A stretch of 64,000 bases of DNA from assembly GCF_028369105.1 (NCBI RefSeq), contig NZ_JAQNDO010000001.1:5796501-5860500 (forward strand). The letters run 5' to 3'. A program made the position numbers and the translations under genes. The notes beneath the pieces were generated by a model. It had not been told where the DNA came from. It searched no databases and saw only the letters and a program-made list of their open reading frames with translations. Of the stretch, positions 16,267-24,204 are shown in pieces. Origin of the DNA: Polyangium mundeleinium. Its GTDB lineage: Bacteria; Myxococcota_A; Polyangia; Polyangiales; Polyangiaceae. Numbering within the stretch: the stretch's first letter is position 1; every line of letters begins with the position of its first letter.

Positions 16267-17871
16267 ATGAAAACGAGCCGCAGAAATCTCCTCCTCGCCG
16301 CCCTCGGGGCCTCCCAGCTCGCGCTCCTCGGCCGTTTCGCCGTGCGGAGCGCGTCCGCCGCGCCGCCCCCGAGCGGGCCGACGAAGCTCCTTTGCATCTG
16401 GCTCGACGGCGGGTGCAACTGGGAGCATTTTTTCACGCCGCTCACGGGCGCCGGCATCGACAAGTTCATCCAGCCGCCCGACGGCGGCGTGCACCCGTTC
16501 GGTTATTCGAAGGAGCAGGTGCGGAACTTCGACGGGACGGCCGCGGACCTCGGATCCACGAACCCGACCCGCAAGCTCCGCGGGCCCGTGTCCTGGAACG
16601 ACGCGAACCCCGCCGACACGACGGGCTCGAATCCGCTCTCCGGCGGCACGCAGAACTATCGCCCATGGGGCTATTCGTGGGTCGACCCGAAGTACAAGCT
16701 ATATGAGCGCACCTGTGTGCTCGTCGGCGCCGATCAGGGCACGGCGTCGCACGGGAGCGGCATCATCGCGAGCATGTGCGGCGTCGCGGGCTCGTCGTTC
16801 CGCGCGCCCAGCGTGCAGGCCGTGATCGCGAACCACATGGCGGCATATTTCCCGGACCGGCCCGTCCCGAACGCGACGCTCGGCGGCGTCCTCCCAGCGG
16901 CGCTGGACCTCCCCGCGCTCGCCACGCCATATACACTCACGAGCCTCGCGCTCGTCGAGTCCACGATCTCGGACCGCCGAAACAGCGCATGGGACGGCCT
17001 CCGCACCCGGACGGACGTCGAGGGAATGGCCTTCGACGGCACGCCCATCGGCGAGACGCTGCCGCTCACGATCACGGATCGCGCGGTGCTCGAAGCAATC
17101 CGCGATCGAAACGGCATTTCGACGAAGGGGACGGACACGCTCTATCGGCAGCTCCACGACACGTACGCGGGCCTCAGCAAGACCGTGGCGCGCGACGTGC
17201 TCTCCGTGCTCGATCAAACGAAGGGGTTCGAGTTCCTGAAGGCCGACCCGCTTTATGGAGGCGGGCCATTCCAGACCGCATGCATCGGATCAGCCGACAT
17301 CTGCGGGAATGTGCTCGCAGGAGGCTCGTTCGACTTCGCGTTGCGCCTGCTCAAGTCGAACCTCGTGACCAGCGTGACGCTGCGCGCGACGAGCATCGCG
17401 AACACCGGGTTCGACGTGCATTATTCGGGCGGCGCGCGCGCGCAGACGAGCCACCTCCGCATCGCGCTCGAGGCCATCGGCCAGGTGCTGAACGAGATGC
17501 AACTCACGCCCGCGTCCTCGGGGCAAGGCTCGCTGCTCGACGAGACGCTGGTCTACATCTACAGCGATTTCGGGCGCACATTCGCGCGGTCCCCGCAGGA
17601 CGGGACAGACCATCACCCAGCCACATGCGGCATCCTGGTCGGCGGGAGCGTGAAGGGAAACCAGATGCTCGGAGGCTACGACGAAACAGCACAAGGCTCG
17701 CCACTCGGCGCGCCCGTCAACCTCATCGAGGAGTCAGGCACAAAGGCGACACGGCCGCCCACCTCGCAAGACATCGCCGCCACGGTGATCCGCGCCTTCG
17801 GCCTGCAGCCAGGCAAGGATTTCTTCATTCCCGGCGGCTACGGCGAATTCGAGGGCGCGCTGCTCGTTTGA
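16267..17871 (+). CDS. DUF1501 family secreted protein (Tat signal)
   Basis: A 534-residue protein. The N-terminus has a twin-arginine-like SRRNLLLAAL signal with an AxA cleavage region (SASAAP), so folded export through Tat is likely. The body shows DUF1501 hallmarks: LLCIWLDGGCNWEHFF near the start, GADQGTASHGSG, SNLVTSVTLR, and near the end IYSDFGRTFARSPQDGTDHH and LVGGSVKGNQMLGGYD. The family resembles the alkaline-phosphatase/sulfatase superfamily but its enzyme activity is unproven. It ends a three-gene set with two cytochrome-like lipoproteins. Repeat copy 2 lies just beyond the stop. Confidence 0.88.
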   Translation: MKTSRRNLLLAALGASQLALLGRFAVRSASAAPPPSGPTKLLCIWLDGGCNWEHFFTPLTGAGIDKFIQPPDGGVHPFGYSKEQVRNFDGTAADLGSTNPTRKLRGPVSWNDANPADTTGSNPLSGGTQNYRPWGYSWVDPKYKLYERTCVLVGADQGTASHGSGIIASMCGVAGSSFRAPSVQAVIANHMAAYFPDRPVPNATLGGVLPAALDLPALATPYTLTSLALVESTISDRRNSAWDGLRTRTDVEGMAFDGTPIGETLPLTITDRAVLEAIRDRNGISTKGTDTLYRQLHDTYAGLSKTVARDVLSVLDQTKGFEFLKADPLYGGGPFQTACIGSADICGNVLAGGSFDFALRLLKSNLVTSVTLRATSIANTGFDVHYSGGARAQTSHLRIALEAIGQVLNEMQLTPASSGQGSLLDETLVYIYSDFGRTFARSPQDGTDHHPATCGILVGGSVKGNQMLGGYDETAQGSPLGAPVNLIEESGTKATRPPTSQDIAATVIRAFGLQPGKDFFIPGGYGEFEGALLV

Positions 17872-17880
17872 GCATGCGGT

Positions 17881-18222
17881 CGCGCCGGGGTTTCACCCCG
17901 GACCCCGACCAGGGGTTGTCCACCCCTGGACCCGGACCAGGCACGGCCTGGACCGAAGGTGGAAGAACTGCGCGATGCGCAGTTCTTCCAACGGGCCGGT
18001 GGCAAGACCATGGAGGTGGGTTTCAAGCAGGCGACGGGCACGCTGCCCGTCGAGCCTGCAGCGCCGCAGTCTCTGTTGGCAGGGTCGCTCCTGGTCTTGC
18101 CAGCGGCTGTTCGATGAACTGCGCGGAGCGCAGTTCATCGACCCCGAGTCCAGCGCTTGCGCTGGTCCGGGTCCAGGGGCGGACAGCCCCGGTGGGGCCT
18201 GGGGCAAAGCCCCAGCTCCGCG
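17881..18222. repeat. Composite palindromic element, copy 2 (two arms)
   Basis: Fills the space between the convergent DUF1501 and 147-residue genes. The left arm has a CCGGGGTTTCACCCCGG hairpin, CAGGCACGGCCTGG, and the GAAGAACTGCGC-N3-GCGCAGTTCTTC palindrome (17962-17988), followed by GGCCGGTGGCAAGACC. The right arm is the inverted counterpart with GATGAACTGCGC-N3-GCGCAGTTCATC (18113-18139) and GGGGCAAAGCCCC. The right arm is the near-identical reverse complement of the left arm of copy 1. Confidence 0.85.
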
Positions 18223-18241
18223 CCTTCAAGACGAAACCGCG

Positions 18242-18685
18242 TCAGGGCGTCTTCCCTGGCGTCTTCGCCGGCCCCGCCTTCGCCGGCGCCTTCGTCGACA
18301 GCGCGGCGGAGGCGGAGGCGGATGGGCTCGGCTCTGCGGTTGCCGTTGACGCGCCGTCCTTGCCCTTGCAGCTCCACGCGCCTGCGAGGATGTACTCGCG
18401 TTTGCAGACCACGGGGTGATTGCCTTGGGGGGTCTGCATCGCGAACGTGTGCGCGATGGGTGAGCGCTCCCAGAACGTGAATTGTGCCTTGCACGAGGGC
18501 CCCTGGCCCTGGCATGCGGTCTCCGAGGCGAGCGCCTCGATCTCCACGCTCACGCCGAACACGTTGTAAAGTGCCGCGCCTGTTGCTGCGAGCAGCGCCA
18601 CGGTGAACAGGAGGCTCGCTGCGGAGCGCAGCCCTGAGCCGCTGCGCTCCGTCGTTCCCCCACCTCGATCCTCGGGCTTTGTCAC
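18242..18685 (-). CDS. Single-pass membrane protein of unknown function
   Basis: A 147-residue protein from a GTG at 18685. About residues 22-45 form one hydrophobic helix (SLLFTVALLAATGAALYNVF) after a short Gly/Arg-rich cytoplasmic end, leaving an extracytoplasmic domain with four cysteines (two near CQGQGPSC, one in VVCKREY, one in WSCKG) and a low-complexity Ala/Ser/Pro/Lys tail. I do not recognise a family. It is the downstream neighbour of the MMPL gene on the same strand, 46 nt apart. Confidence 0.65.
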   Translation of the reverse strand: MTKPEDRGGGTTERSGSGLRSAASLLFTVALLAATGAALYNVFGVSVEIEALASETACQGQGPSCKAQFTFWERSPIAHTFAMQTPQGNHPVVCKREYILAGAWSCKGKDGASTATAEPSPSASASAALSTKAPAKAGPAKTPGKTP

Positions 18686-18731
18686 GGGCGGGACGATAAG
18701 ACGAGCCGGCCCTGAAGGGAAGCGTTCGTCG

Positions 18732-21221
18732 TCATGCGCGCTTCCGATCCATCCACACGAGTGCCGCGGGCAGGACGATCACGGCGGCGAAGAGGCAGGT
18801 GACCTCGCCGATGACCGCGGCGACGCCCATGCTGCGCACGGCGAAGTTATTCGAGCGCACGAGCGCCATGTACCCGAGCGCCGTGGTCATGCTGCAGAGC
18901 ACGACCGCGCCGCCCGTCTCGCGCACCGCGGCGATCGCGCCGCCCGTGCCCTCGCGGGTGTACCGCTGCACGATGTTCACGGCGTAATCGACGCCGATGC
19001 CGAACGTGAGCGGCAATGCGATGAAGTTCAAGAAGTTCAGCTTTACCTTCATCACGACGAGCGCGAGCGCCATCCAGCCGATGCCGATGAGCAGGGCCGC
19101 GAGCACGTAGACCGAGGGGAGGCCGCGGCGGAAGGCGACGAGCACCGCGAGGACCGTGCCGAGGAGCGACAGGAGCACCGCCGGCGGGATGTCGTCGATG
19201 ACGGCGGTCCACATGTCGGCATAAATGACCGCGCGGCCCGAGCCGAGGATCACGCTGCCGTCCGGCAACTCCGTGCGACGATACGCGTTTGCCCAGCGGA
19301 AGAGGTAATGGGCATTGTCGACGGTTTCGCCTTCGGTCGGGCTGATGTAGACGATGCGGCCGCGCGTGCCGTCGGTCTCGGTGAATGCACGCGCGAGGCC
19401 CGCGGGCAGGTCCTGCATGCCGAACGGTTTCAGGTCGTCCGGGGGCAAGACCTCTTCGATCGTCTTCCAGTCCGCGTCCGGGATGACGCCACGGCGCCGC
19501 GCCTTCAGGACCTTTTGCTTGATCTCTTCGAGGATCGGGATCTTCTCGGCCTGCGCCGCGGGGACGAAGTCCTGGAGCGCGTGCACCTTCTCGAAGGGTT
19601 TTTCCCCCGGCGGCGCGGCGTCGCGTTTTGCATAAAGCGCCTCGCGCAAGGGCTCGACCTGCTCGGGGCGATCGACGAGGATGGCCATGCCGTCCGTGCC
19701 GACGTACCCGGTGATCTGCTCGGCGAGCGTGCTCAGCCGGATCTCCTCGGCCCGCGCGCTCGCGTCGGTGCGCAGGTTCCGGAGGTCGTACTCCATCGGG
19801 TTGCTCTTCACGTAGAAGACGGCCGCGACGGCGCCGGCGACGGCCACGGCGACGCCGAGGACCGTGAGCAGGCGCGGGGCGCGCTGCGCGAAGGCCGCGA
19901 ACGGACGGCCGAACGCGATGCCGCCCTGCGTGGCGCGCTGGATGCGGCCCCAGAGGCCCTTGGCTTCGCGATCGAGCGGGAGGAGCCGCTCCATCAACGT
20001 GAGGATGCACGGCTGGGCGAGGTAGGTCGCGATCCAGCAGAGGAGCATGCCGATGCCGCCGATGACGCCGAAATCACGGAAGCCGCGGAACTCGGTGACG
20101 ACGAGCGAGCCGTACGCTGCGCCGGCCGCGGCGGCCGCGGTGAGCGTGGGGCGCCAGGTCTCGCGCCGCGCGACGTCGAGCGCCTCGGCGAGCGGGAGCT
20201 TGTCCCTGCGCGCCTCGAGGTACCGCGCCATGTAGATGATGCTGAAATTGATGCCGTTGCCCGCGACGATCGTGAAGAGAAAGCCCGTGGCCATGTTCAA
20301 ATGGCCAATCAAGAGCTCGGTGACGCCGAAGGTCCACGCGACGCCGATGCCGATGGTGATCAGCATGGCGAAGAGCGTGCGAATGCGGAGGTAATAGAGG
20401 AACACGACGCCCGCGAGTAGCGCGGCCCCGAAGAGCCCGACCTCGGTGAGGTCCGCGTTGATCGCGGCAAACTCGGAGATGCCCGTCTGGAGGTCGCCGC
20501 CGAAGCCGTAATGGATTTCGGGGTGGAACGAGGCGGGGTTCACCCGATCGACGGCCTCGCGGATGCGGCGCAAGGCCTCGCTGCCCCGCGTGAAATCGCT
20601 GCCGATGACCTTGGAGCGGACGGCGACGACGAGCGTCTTGCCGTCCTTCGATTGGTAGTAGCCGTCGGGGAAACGATCGGGCGTGGCTTCGCCGCCGAGC
20701 TGGAAGCGCTTTTTGATGCTCTCGGCGTCGAGGGCCGGGGGCTCTTCGCTCTCGTCGAGCAAGGTGCCCGTCGCCTTGTTGACCTCGTAGGCATACCGCG
20801 CCTCGATGTCGTCGCGCAGGCCTTCGAGGTCCTTCGTCTCGGCGTAGAGGCCCGCGCGGGGCGAGAGAAAGGCGCGCGCCTCGTGGACGCCGTCCTCGAC
20901 GCTGCCGACCCAGGGCGGGCCCACGGCCACGAGGGCAGGCACGAGCGCGTCGCCAGCCTGCCGGAGCGCAGCCGTGGGCGTGTTCGGGCCGCCTTCAAGG
21001 ACGATGAAGAGCGTGGAGACGCCAGCCGTGCGCGCGGCGACCCGATGAAGCTCCTGCACGCTCGGGCGGGAGGAAGGCAAGAGGGATTCGAAGCCAGTCT
21101 GGATGGTCAGGCGCAGGGCGAGGACCACCGAGACGATCGTGAGCGCCACCGCGACGAGGAGCGGGACGAGCGGGCGTTCGAACTGCAAGCGCCCGAGCCG
21201 GTCGAAGAGGCGCTCGGGCAA
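18732..21221 (-). CDS. MMPL/RND-family transporter
   Basis: An RND exporter of about 830 residues with the duplicated layout: one TM helix, a large periplasmic loop, then a cluster of ~5 helices, repeated. Signatures include FESLLPSSRPSVQEL after TM1, GNGINFSIIYMARY in the first MMPL half and GIGVDYAVNIVQRY in the second. Relatives such as HpnN and mycobacterial MmpL export hopanoids or other lipids; the substrate is open here. No ATG or GTG exists near the N-terminus: TTG at 21221 gives a typical N-terminus (LPERLFDRLGRL then TM1), while CTG at 21248 and TTG at 21299 are alternatives. Frames reaching 21419 enter repeat copy 3 and are unlikely. Confidence 0.85.
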   Translation of the reverse strand: MPERLFDRLGRLQFERPLVPLLVAVALTIVSVVLALRLTIQTGFESLLPSSRPSVQELHRVAARTAGVSTLFIVLEGGPNTPTAALRQAGDALVPALVAVGPPWVGSVEDGVHEARAFLSPRAGLYAETKDLEGLRDDIEARYAYEVNKATGTLLDESEEPPALDAESIKKRFQLGGEATPDRFPDGYYQSKDGKTLVVAVRSKVIGSDFTRGSEALRRIREAVDRVNPASFHPEIHYGFGGDLQTGISEFAAINADLTEVGLFGAALLAGVVFLYYLRIRTLFAMLITIGIGVAWTFGVTELLIGHLNMATGFLFTIVAGNGINFSIIYMARYLEARRDKLPLAEALDVARRETWRPTLTAAAAAGAAYGSLVVTEFRGFRDFGVIGGIGMLLCWIATYLAQPCILTLMERLLPLDREAKGLWGRIQRATQGGIAFGRPFAAFAQRAPRLLTVLGVAVAVAGAVAAVFYVKSNPMEYDLRNLRTDASARAEEIRLSTLAEQITGYVGTDGMAILVDRPEQVEPLREALYAKRDAAPPGEKPFEKVHALQDFVPAAQAEKIPILEEIKQKVLKARRRGVIPDADWKTIEEVLPPDDLKPFGMQDLPAGLARAFTETDGTRGRIVYISPTEGETVDNAHYLFRWANAYRRTELPDGSVILGSGRAVIYADMWTAVIDDIPPAVLLSLLGTVLAVLVAFRRGLPSVYVLAALLIGIGWMALALVVMKVKLNFLNFIALPLTFGIGVDYAVNIVQRYTREGTGGAIAAVRETGGAVVLCSMTTALGYMALVRSNNFAVRSMGVAAVIGEVTCLFAAVIVLPAALVWMDRKRA

Positions 21222-21352
21222 GCGGCGGGAGGACGGTGCGGCGCTCAGGGCAAACCTCGGAGGAGCTAAGGGAATCGTGGGAGCGCGGATATAGTGCAAA
21301 CGAGGCGGATCCTCACCCCCAAAACGCCTGCGGATGGGTCGCTTCGTGAGCC

Positions 21353-21655
21353 GTTGCGCCGGGGCGCTGCCCCGGTCCCCGCGGGGGGCTGTCCGCCCCC
21401 TCGACCCCGGACCAGGCACGGCCTGGACCGAGGGTTGAAAACCTGCGCTCTGCGCAGTTTTTCAAACGGGCCGACGAAGAAGCCGGGGTGCCAGCCGAAC
21501 CGGCAGCGCGGCTGTTTTGGTTGGTAGGGTCGCGGCTGGTCTTGACCGGGCTTGTTCGATGAGTTGCGCGGAGCGCAGAGCATCGAGCTTGGGTCCAGCC
21601 GCTGGCTGGTCCGGGGTCGAGGGGGCGGACTCCACTCCCGAGCGGAGCCAGCCCA
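21353..21655. repeat. Composite palindromic element, copy 3 (divergent)
   Basis: Lies between the MMPL 5' end and the 3' end of the DUF4304 gene. The left arm has GGGGCGCTGCCCC, CAGGCACGGCCTGG and a variant hairpin TTGAAAACCTGCGC-N3-GCGCAGTTTTTCAA (21435-21465), then GGCCGACGAAGAAGCCGGGG. The right arm has CGATGAGTTGCGC-N3-GCGCAGAGCATCG (about 21557-21585), partly decayed. About 200 bp of the left arm align in reverse complement with copy 4 at 24009-24201, on the other side of the toxin/immunity genes. Confidence 0.8.
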
Positions 21656-21695
21656 CGAGCGCGCGCCCGAGGGCCGGGCCTTCGCAGCAACCGCG

Positions 21696-22358
21696 TCAGT
21701 CGTCGTCACACGAGAAGCGCGCGAAGAACGCCTCGTCGGTCTTGGCGCCATAACGCTTCTTGGTCTTCGACCTCTCCCGCTCGATACATTCGCGACACTT
21801 GTCCTTGCACCCAAGCCGCTTCCAGAGGATCGCAGCAAAGAAGAGCTCGAACGTATCTTCACGGGGATCGATGAATCGATCTTCCTTCTTGCGGGGCTGC
21901 GAGCAGAACTCCGCGACCGCGCGTTCGTCTCGAAACCGGTCGAAGAAGGGCAGGGCCGCGACCTCCACGAGCCTCAATAGCTCCTGCCCTACCTCGTCGT
22001 CCTTCTCGGGCCCATCGGAGGACGTGAGTTCCCACCACCTGTCGCCCGTTGGTGTCAGCATTCCGGGCCTCACGTTCAGGATTCCGTCCGCGGCCTGAGG
22101 TGCCTTGGATTCGACGCTGCCGGGGCCCCAGTAGAGAACTCTGACCCCCGGCACGTGGATCCCACAATTCGTTGTGAAGCTGGACTTTCCGGCCGTGTTG
22201 ATTTTGCCAGTCTCGTGGTTGAAGAGGTGCTGGACGCTCCCCAAGTCCCGCACGTACACGATCCCTCGTTTCTTGAAGCCCGCCGCCTGGAGCGTGGGCG
22301 TGACCCAGGTCTTGAAGATGTAGTTCCTTCGGTCCCGGAGGGCTCGCTCAGGGGTCAT
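21696..22358 (-). CDS. DUF4304-type protein, probable immunity protein
   Basis: A 220-residue soluble protein. The N-terminal half fits DUF4304 (TLQAAGFKKRGIVYVRDLGSVQHLFN, then FTTNCGIHVPG). DUF4304 proteins recur next to polymorphic toxins and are proposed immunity factors. The C-terminal third has a Cys/Lys-rich segment (CKDKCRECIERERSKTKKRY). The ATG at 22358 overlaps the end of the upstream nuclease-toxin gene by 11 nt, the classic toxin-then-immunity order with translational coupling. Base composition is visibly lower in GC than most genes here, suggesting acquisition by transfer. The pairing is inferred from order and domain; neutralisation is not shown. Confidence 0.78.
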   Translation of the reverse strand: MTPERALRDRRNYIFKTWVTPTLQAAGFKKRGIVYVRDLGSVQHLFNHETGKINTAGKSSFTTNCGIHVPGVRVLYWGPGSVESKAPQAADGILNVRPGMLTPTGDRWWELTSSDGPEKDDEVGQELLRLVEVAALPFFDRFRDERAVAEFCSQPRKKEDRFIDPREDTFELFFAAILWKRLGCKDKCRECIERERSKTKKRYGAKTDEAFFARFSCDDD

Positions 22359-23618
22359 AATAGATTACACGTCCCTTCTTTTTGAGAACTTTCTCGTACT
22401 TCTGTATCTGGCGTTTGCCCGCTTCTCCACCCGTCGGCGTGTTCGGCTTGAGCTCAATCGGATGCCCTTTGGGCGTGACCGCGTCGGGTTTCACGTACGT
22501 GCCACCCTCCACCTTGATATGCGGTTCGGCTTTCCACCCCTTTGCCTGCTTCTCCTCGACCTTCTTCTTGAACTCCTCATGCACCTGCCGCCCCCGCGCC
22601 GCCGCCGGGTTCTCGCCTCCCCGCTTCGGTTTGGCCTGCGGTGGTGGGTCCGCCGCGCTCCCGTTGCCCGCCTGCCCCGCCGCCCCGCCGTTCGGCTTCC
22701 CGACCGGCTTGGTCCTCGTCTTGACCGTCGACTTCGCCGCCGGCTGCGGCCCGCTCGCTCCCCCAGCGCTCCCACTCCCCGTTGACAGGGACTGCCCATG
22801 GTGCTTCCCGGCGGGCTTCTTCCCGCCCTTCGGTTGGAAGTTCTGGTGTTTCGCATGGCAAACGCCCGCGAGGCACTCGTAGGCTCGATCGAGCCGCGCG
22901 GTCTCCTCCGGGGTTTGGCTCCATTCCTCATACCGCCATACCTCACCCGGCTGCACCTCGCTCGGGTCCTTCGGTACGGGCGCGGGCGCCTCGACCGGAT
23001 GCGGTCGATTCTCCGCGACGGCCGGCTCCGCGCCGGGCCGCTTGACCAGAACCCTCGTGCACGTACGTGAACCCGCGCCGCCGCGTTGCCGCGTCTGGCC
23101 TGGCTCCCGATAGGCCGCGCACCGTTCCCGCTCCGGCGGTCTCGCGATGGGTCGCGGCAGCGGTTTCGGCTGCGATTTCGACGGCTCAGCGCGGCGGGCC
23201 TCGTCCTTCTTTTCTCCGTCCTCCTTCTCCTTCGCCGCGCGCTTCTCCGGCGGAGGCGGAGGCGGCTTGTCGCAGGGGAGATGCTGGAACGCAATCCCCA
23301 AGAGCTTCCGGCTCTCCGACGGCGCGTGGGATCATGAATATAAACGGCCTTGGCCTCGCGGCCCTGCAAAAGCTCGTCGAGCGACAGGAACGTCGTTCGA
23401 GGCGTTCCGTCCCCCACGTCGTACCAATAACGCGCATTCGGATCGACGTGGGGATGGCGCCGGCAGATGCGGAACAAGCGCGTTCCGTTCGGCATCGTCT
23501 GCGCCCACGCCTGCGAATGCGCGCCTGCCGCGGCGCACCCGAGGAGCCATGCCGAAACGCCCAAAGCGACGAGCACGAGGAGCCAAAACCGAACAAATCG
23601 GTTCGACGACCAGGCCAT
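22348..23618 (-). CDS. Polymorphic toxin with C-terminal REase-fold domain; frameshifted
   Basis: An ATG at 23618 with GGAAGG upstream begins a lipoprotein-like N-terminus (signal with lipobox LLGC) and a ~100-residue region ending AKAVYIHDP; that frame then loses coding character. The next frame, open from about 23331 to the stop at 22348, continues with a Pro/Lys-rich linker, a Cys-containing block (YECLAGVCHAKHQNF), a Gly/Lys spacer and a C-terminal ~85-residue domain with HEEFKKKVEE, KPDAVTPKGHPIELKPNT and RQIQKYEKVLKKKG. The D-(x)n-ELK pattern fits a PD-(D/E)xK nuclease, as in Tox-REase domains. One missing base between about 23305 and 23331 would join the parts into 423 residues. The alternative is an internal TTG start at 23301. 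The immunity gene follows. Confidence 0.72.
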
Positions 23619-23784
23619 GGAAGTGCCTTCCGTTCGCGCAAGGCCTCACAGGCCCCCCCGTGGCGCCGCGCGGGCCCGCGTTCTTCCTGGCAATCCGTTC
23701 TTCAACAAACCTCGACGCGGGGACAAGAGATTGCACGCCACCGCCCCCGCGCGGCAAAGCCCTCCCCCGCGGATGCGTCCTTCC

Positions 23785-23995
23785 ACCCCGCGAAGGCACG
23801 CCCTCTCCCCGCGAAGGCACGCTCGCTCCCCCCGAAGGCAGGCCATCAACGTGTGACGGCACACGTCGACCCCATGGAGGCACGCACCGACCGCAGGAAT
23901 GCAGCGCGCCAACGTGTAAATGCACACACTCGCTCCGCCGCGGCAGCCGTTGCCGTCACGAAGGCACAGGGCCGACCCGTGAATGCATACGCGGC
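23785..23995. repeat. Degenerate ~21-bp tandem repeat
   Basis: About ten units of 20-23 bp resembling CGAAGGCACGCTCGCTCCCC follow one another; the first two are nearly identical and later ones drift (AATGCACACACTCG, GAAGGCACAGGGCC). The period is a multiple of three, so minus-strand frames give 7-residue repeats such as ACLRGER, but there is no supporting start or domain. It fills the gap between the toxin gene start (23618) and repeat copy 4, taking the place of that copy's second arm. Unequal spacers and no identical direct repeats exclude CRISPR. Confidence 0.65.
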
Positions 23996-24008
23996 TTCGT
24001 GCAGGCCC

Positions 24009-24201
24009 CCGTCAAGACCGGCCGCGACCCTGCCAACCAAACCAGCCGCGTGGCGGGTCCTGCTGGCCCCCCGGCTTCTTCGTCGGCCTGTTTGAAAAGC
24101 TGCGCGGAGCGCAGTTTTTCAACCCTGGGTCCAGCCCCTGGCTGGTCCGGGTCCAGGGGTGGACAACCCCTGGTCGGGCCCGGGGTGAAACCCCGGCGCA
24201 A
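24009..24201. repeat. Composite palindromic element, copy 4 (single arm)
   Basis: One arm only, in the orientation opposite to the left arm of copy 3. It reads GTCAAGACCGGCCGCGACC, GGCTTCTTCGTCGGCC, the hairpin TTGAAAAGCTGCGC-N3-GCGCAGTTTTTCAA (24092-24122), CCAGGGGTGGACAACCCCTGG and CGGGGTGAAACCCCGG, and stops 3 nt before the stop codon of the flavoprotein gene. With copy 3 it brackets the toxin/immunity genes as an inverted pair. Confidence 0.8.
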
Positions 24202-24204
24202 CGC

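Noticed and set aside
17975-18349. Short ORFs with shared peptides in repeat copies 1, 2, 5 and 6
   Set aside because: The recurring peptide strings (for example ELRSAQFIEQ) come from near-identical palindromic DNA in different frames and strands, not from a conserved protein.
18603-20420. A 605-codon forward frame opposite the MMPL gene
   Set aside because: It is antisense to a transporter with clear duplicated MMPL motifs and TM segments; the product is Arg/Asp/His-rich with no domain.
23785-23995. Possible CRISPR array
   Set aside because: Units are degenerate and contiguous, without identical direct repeats separated by unique spacers, and no cas gene is present. The same holds for 1448-1890.
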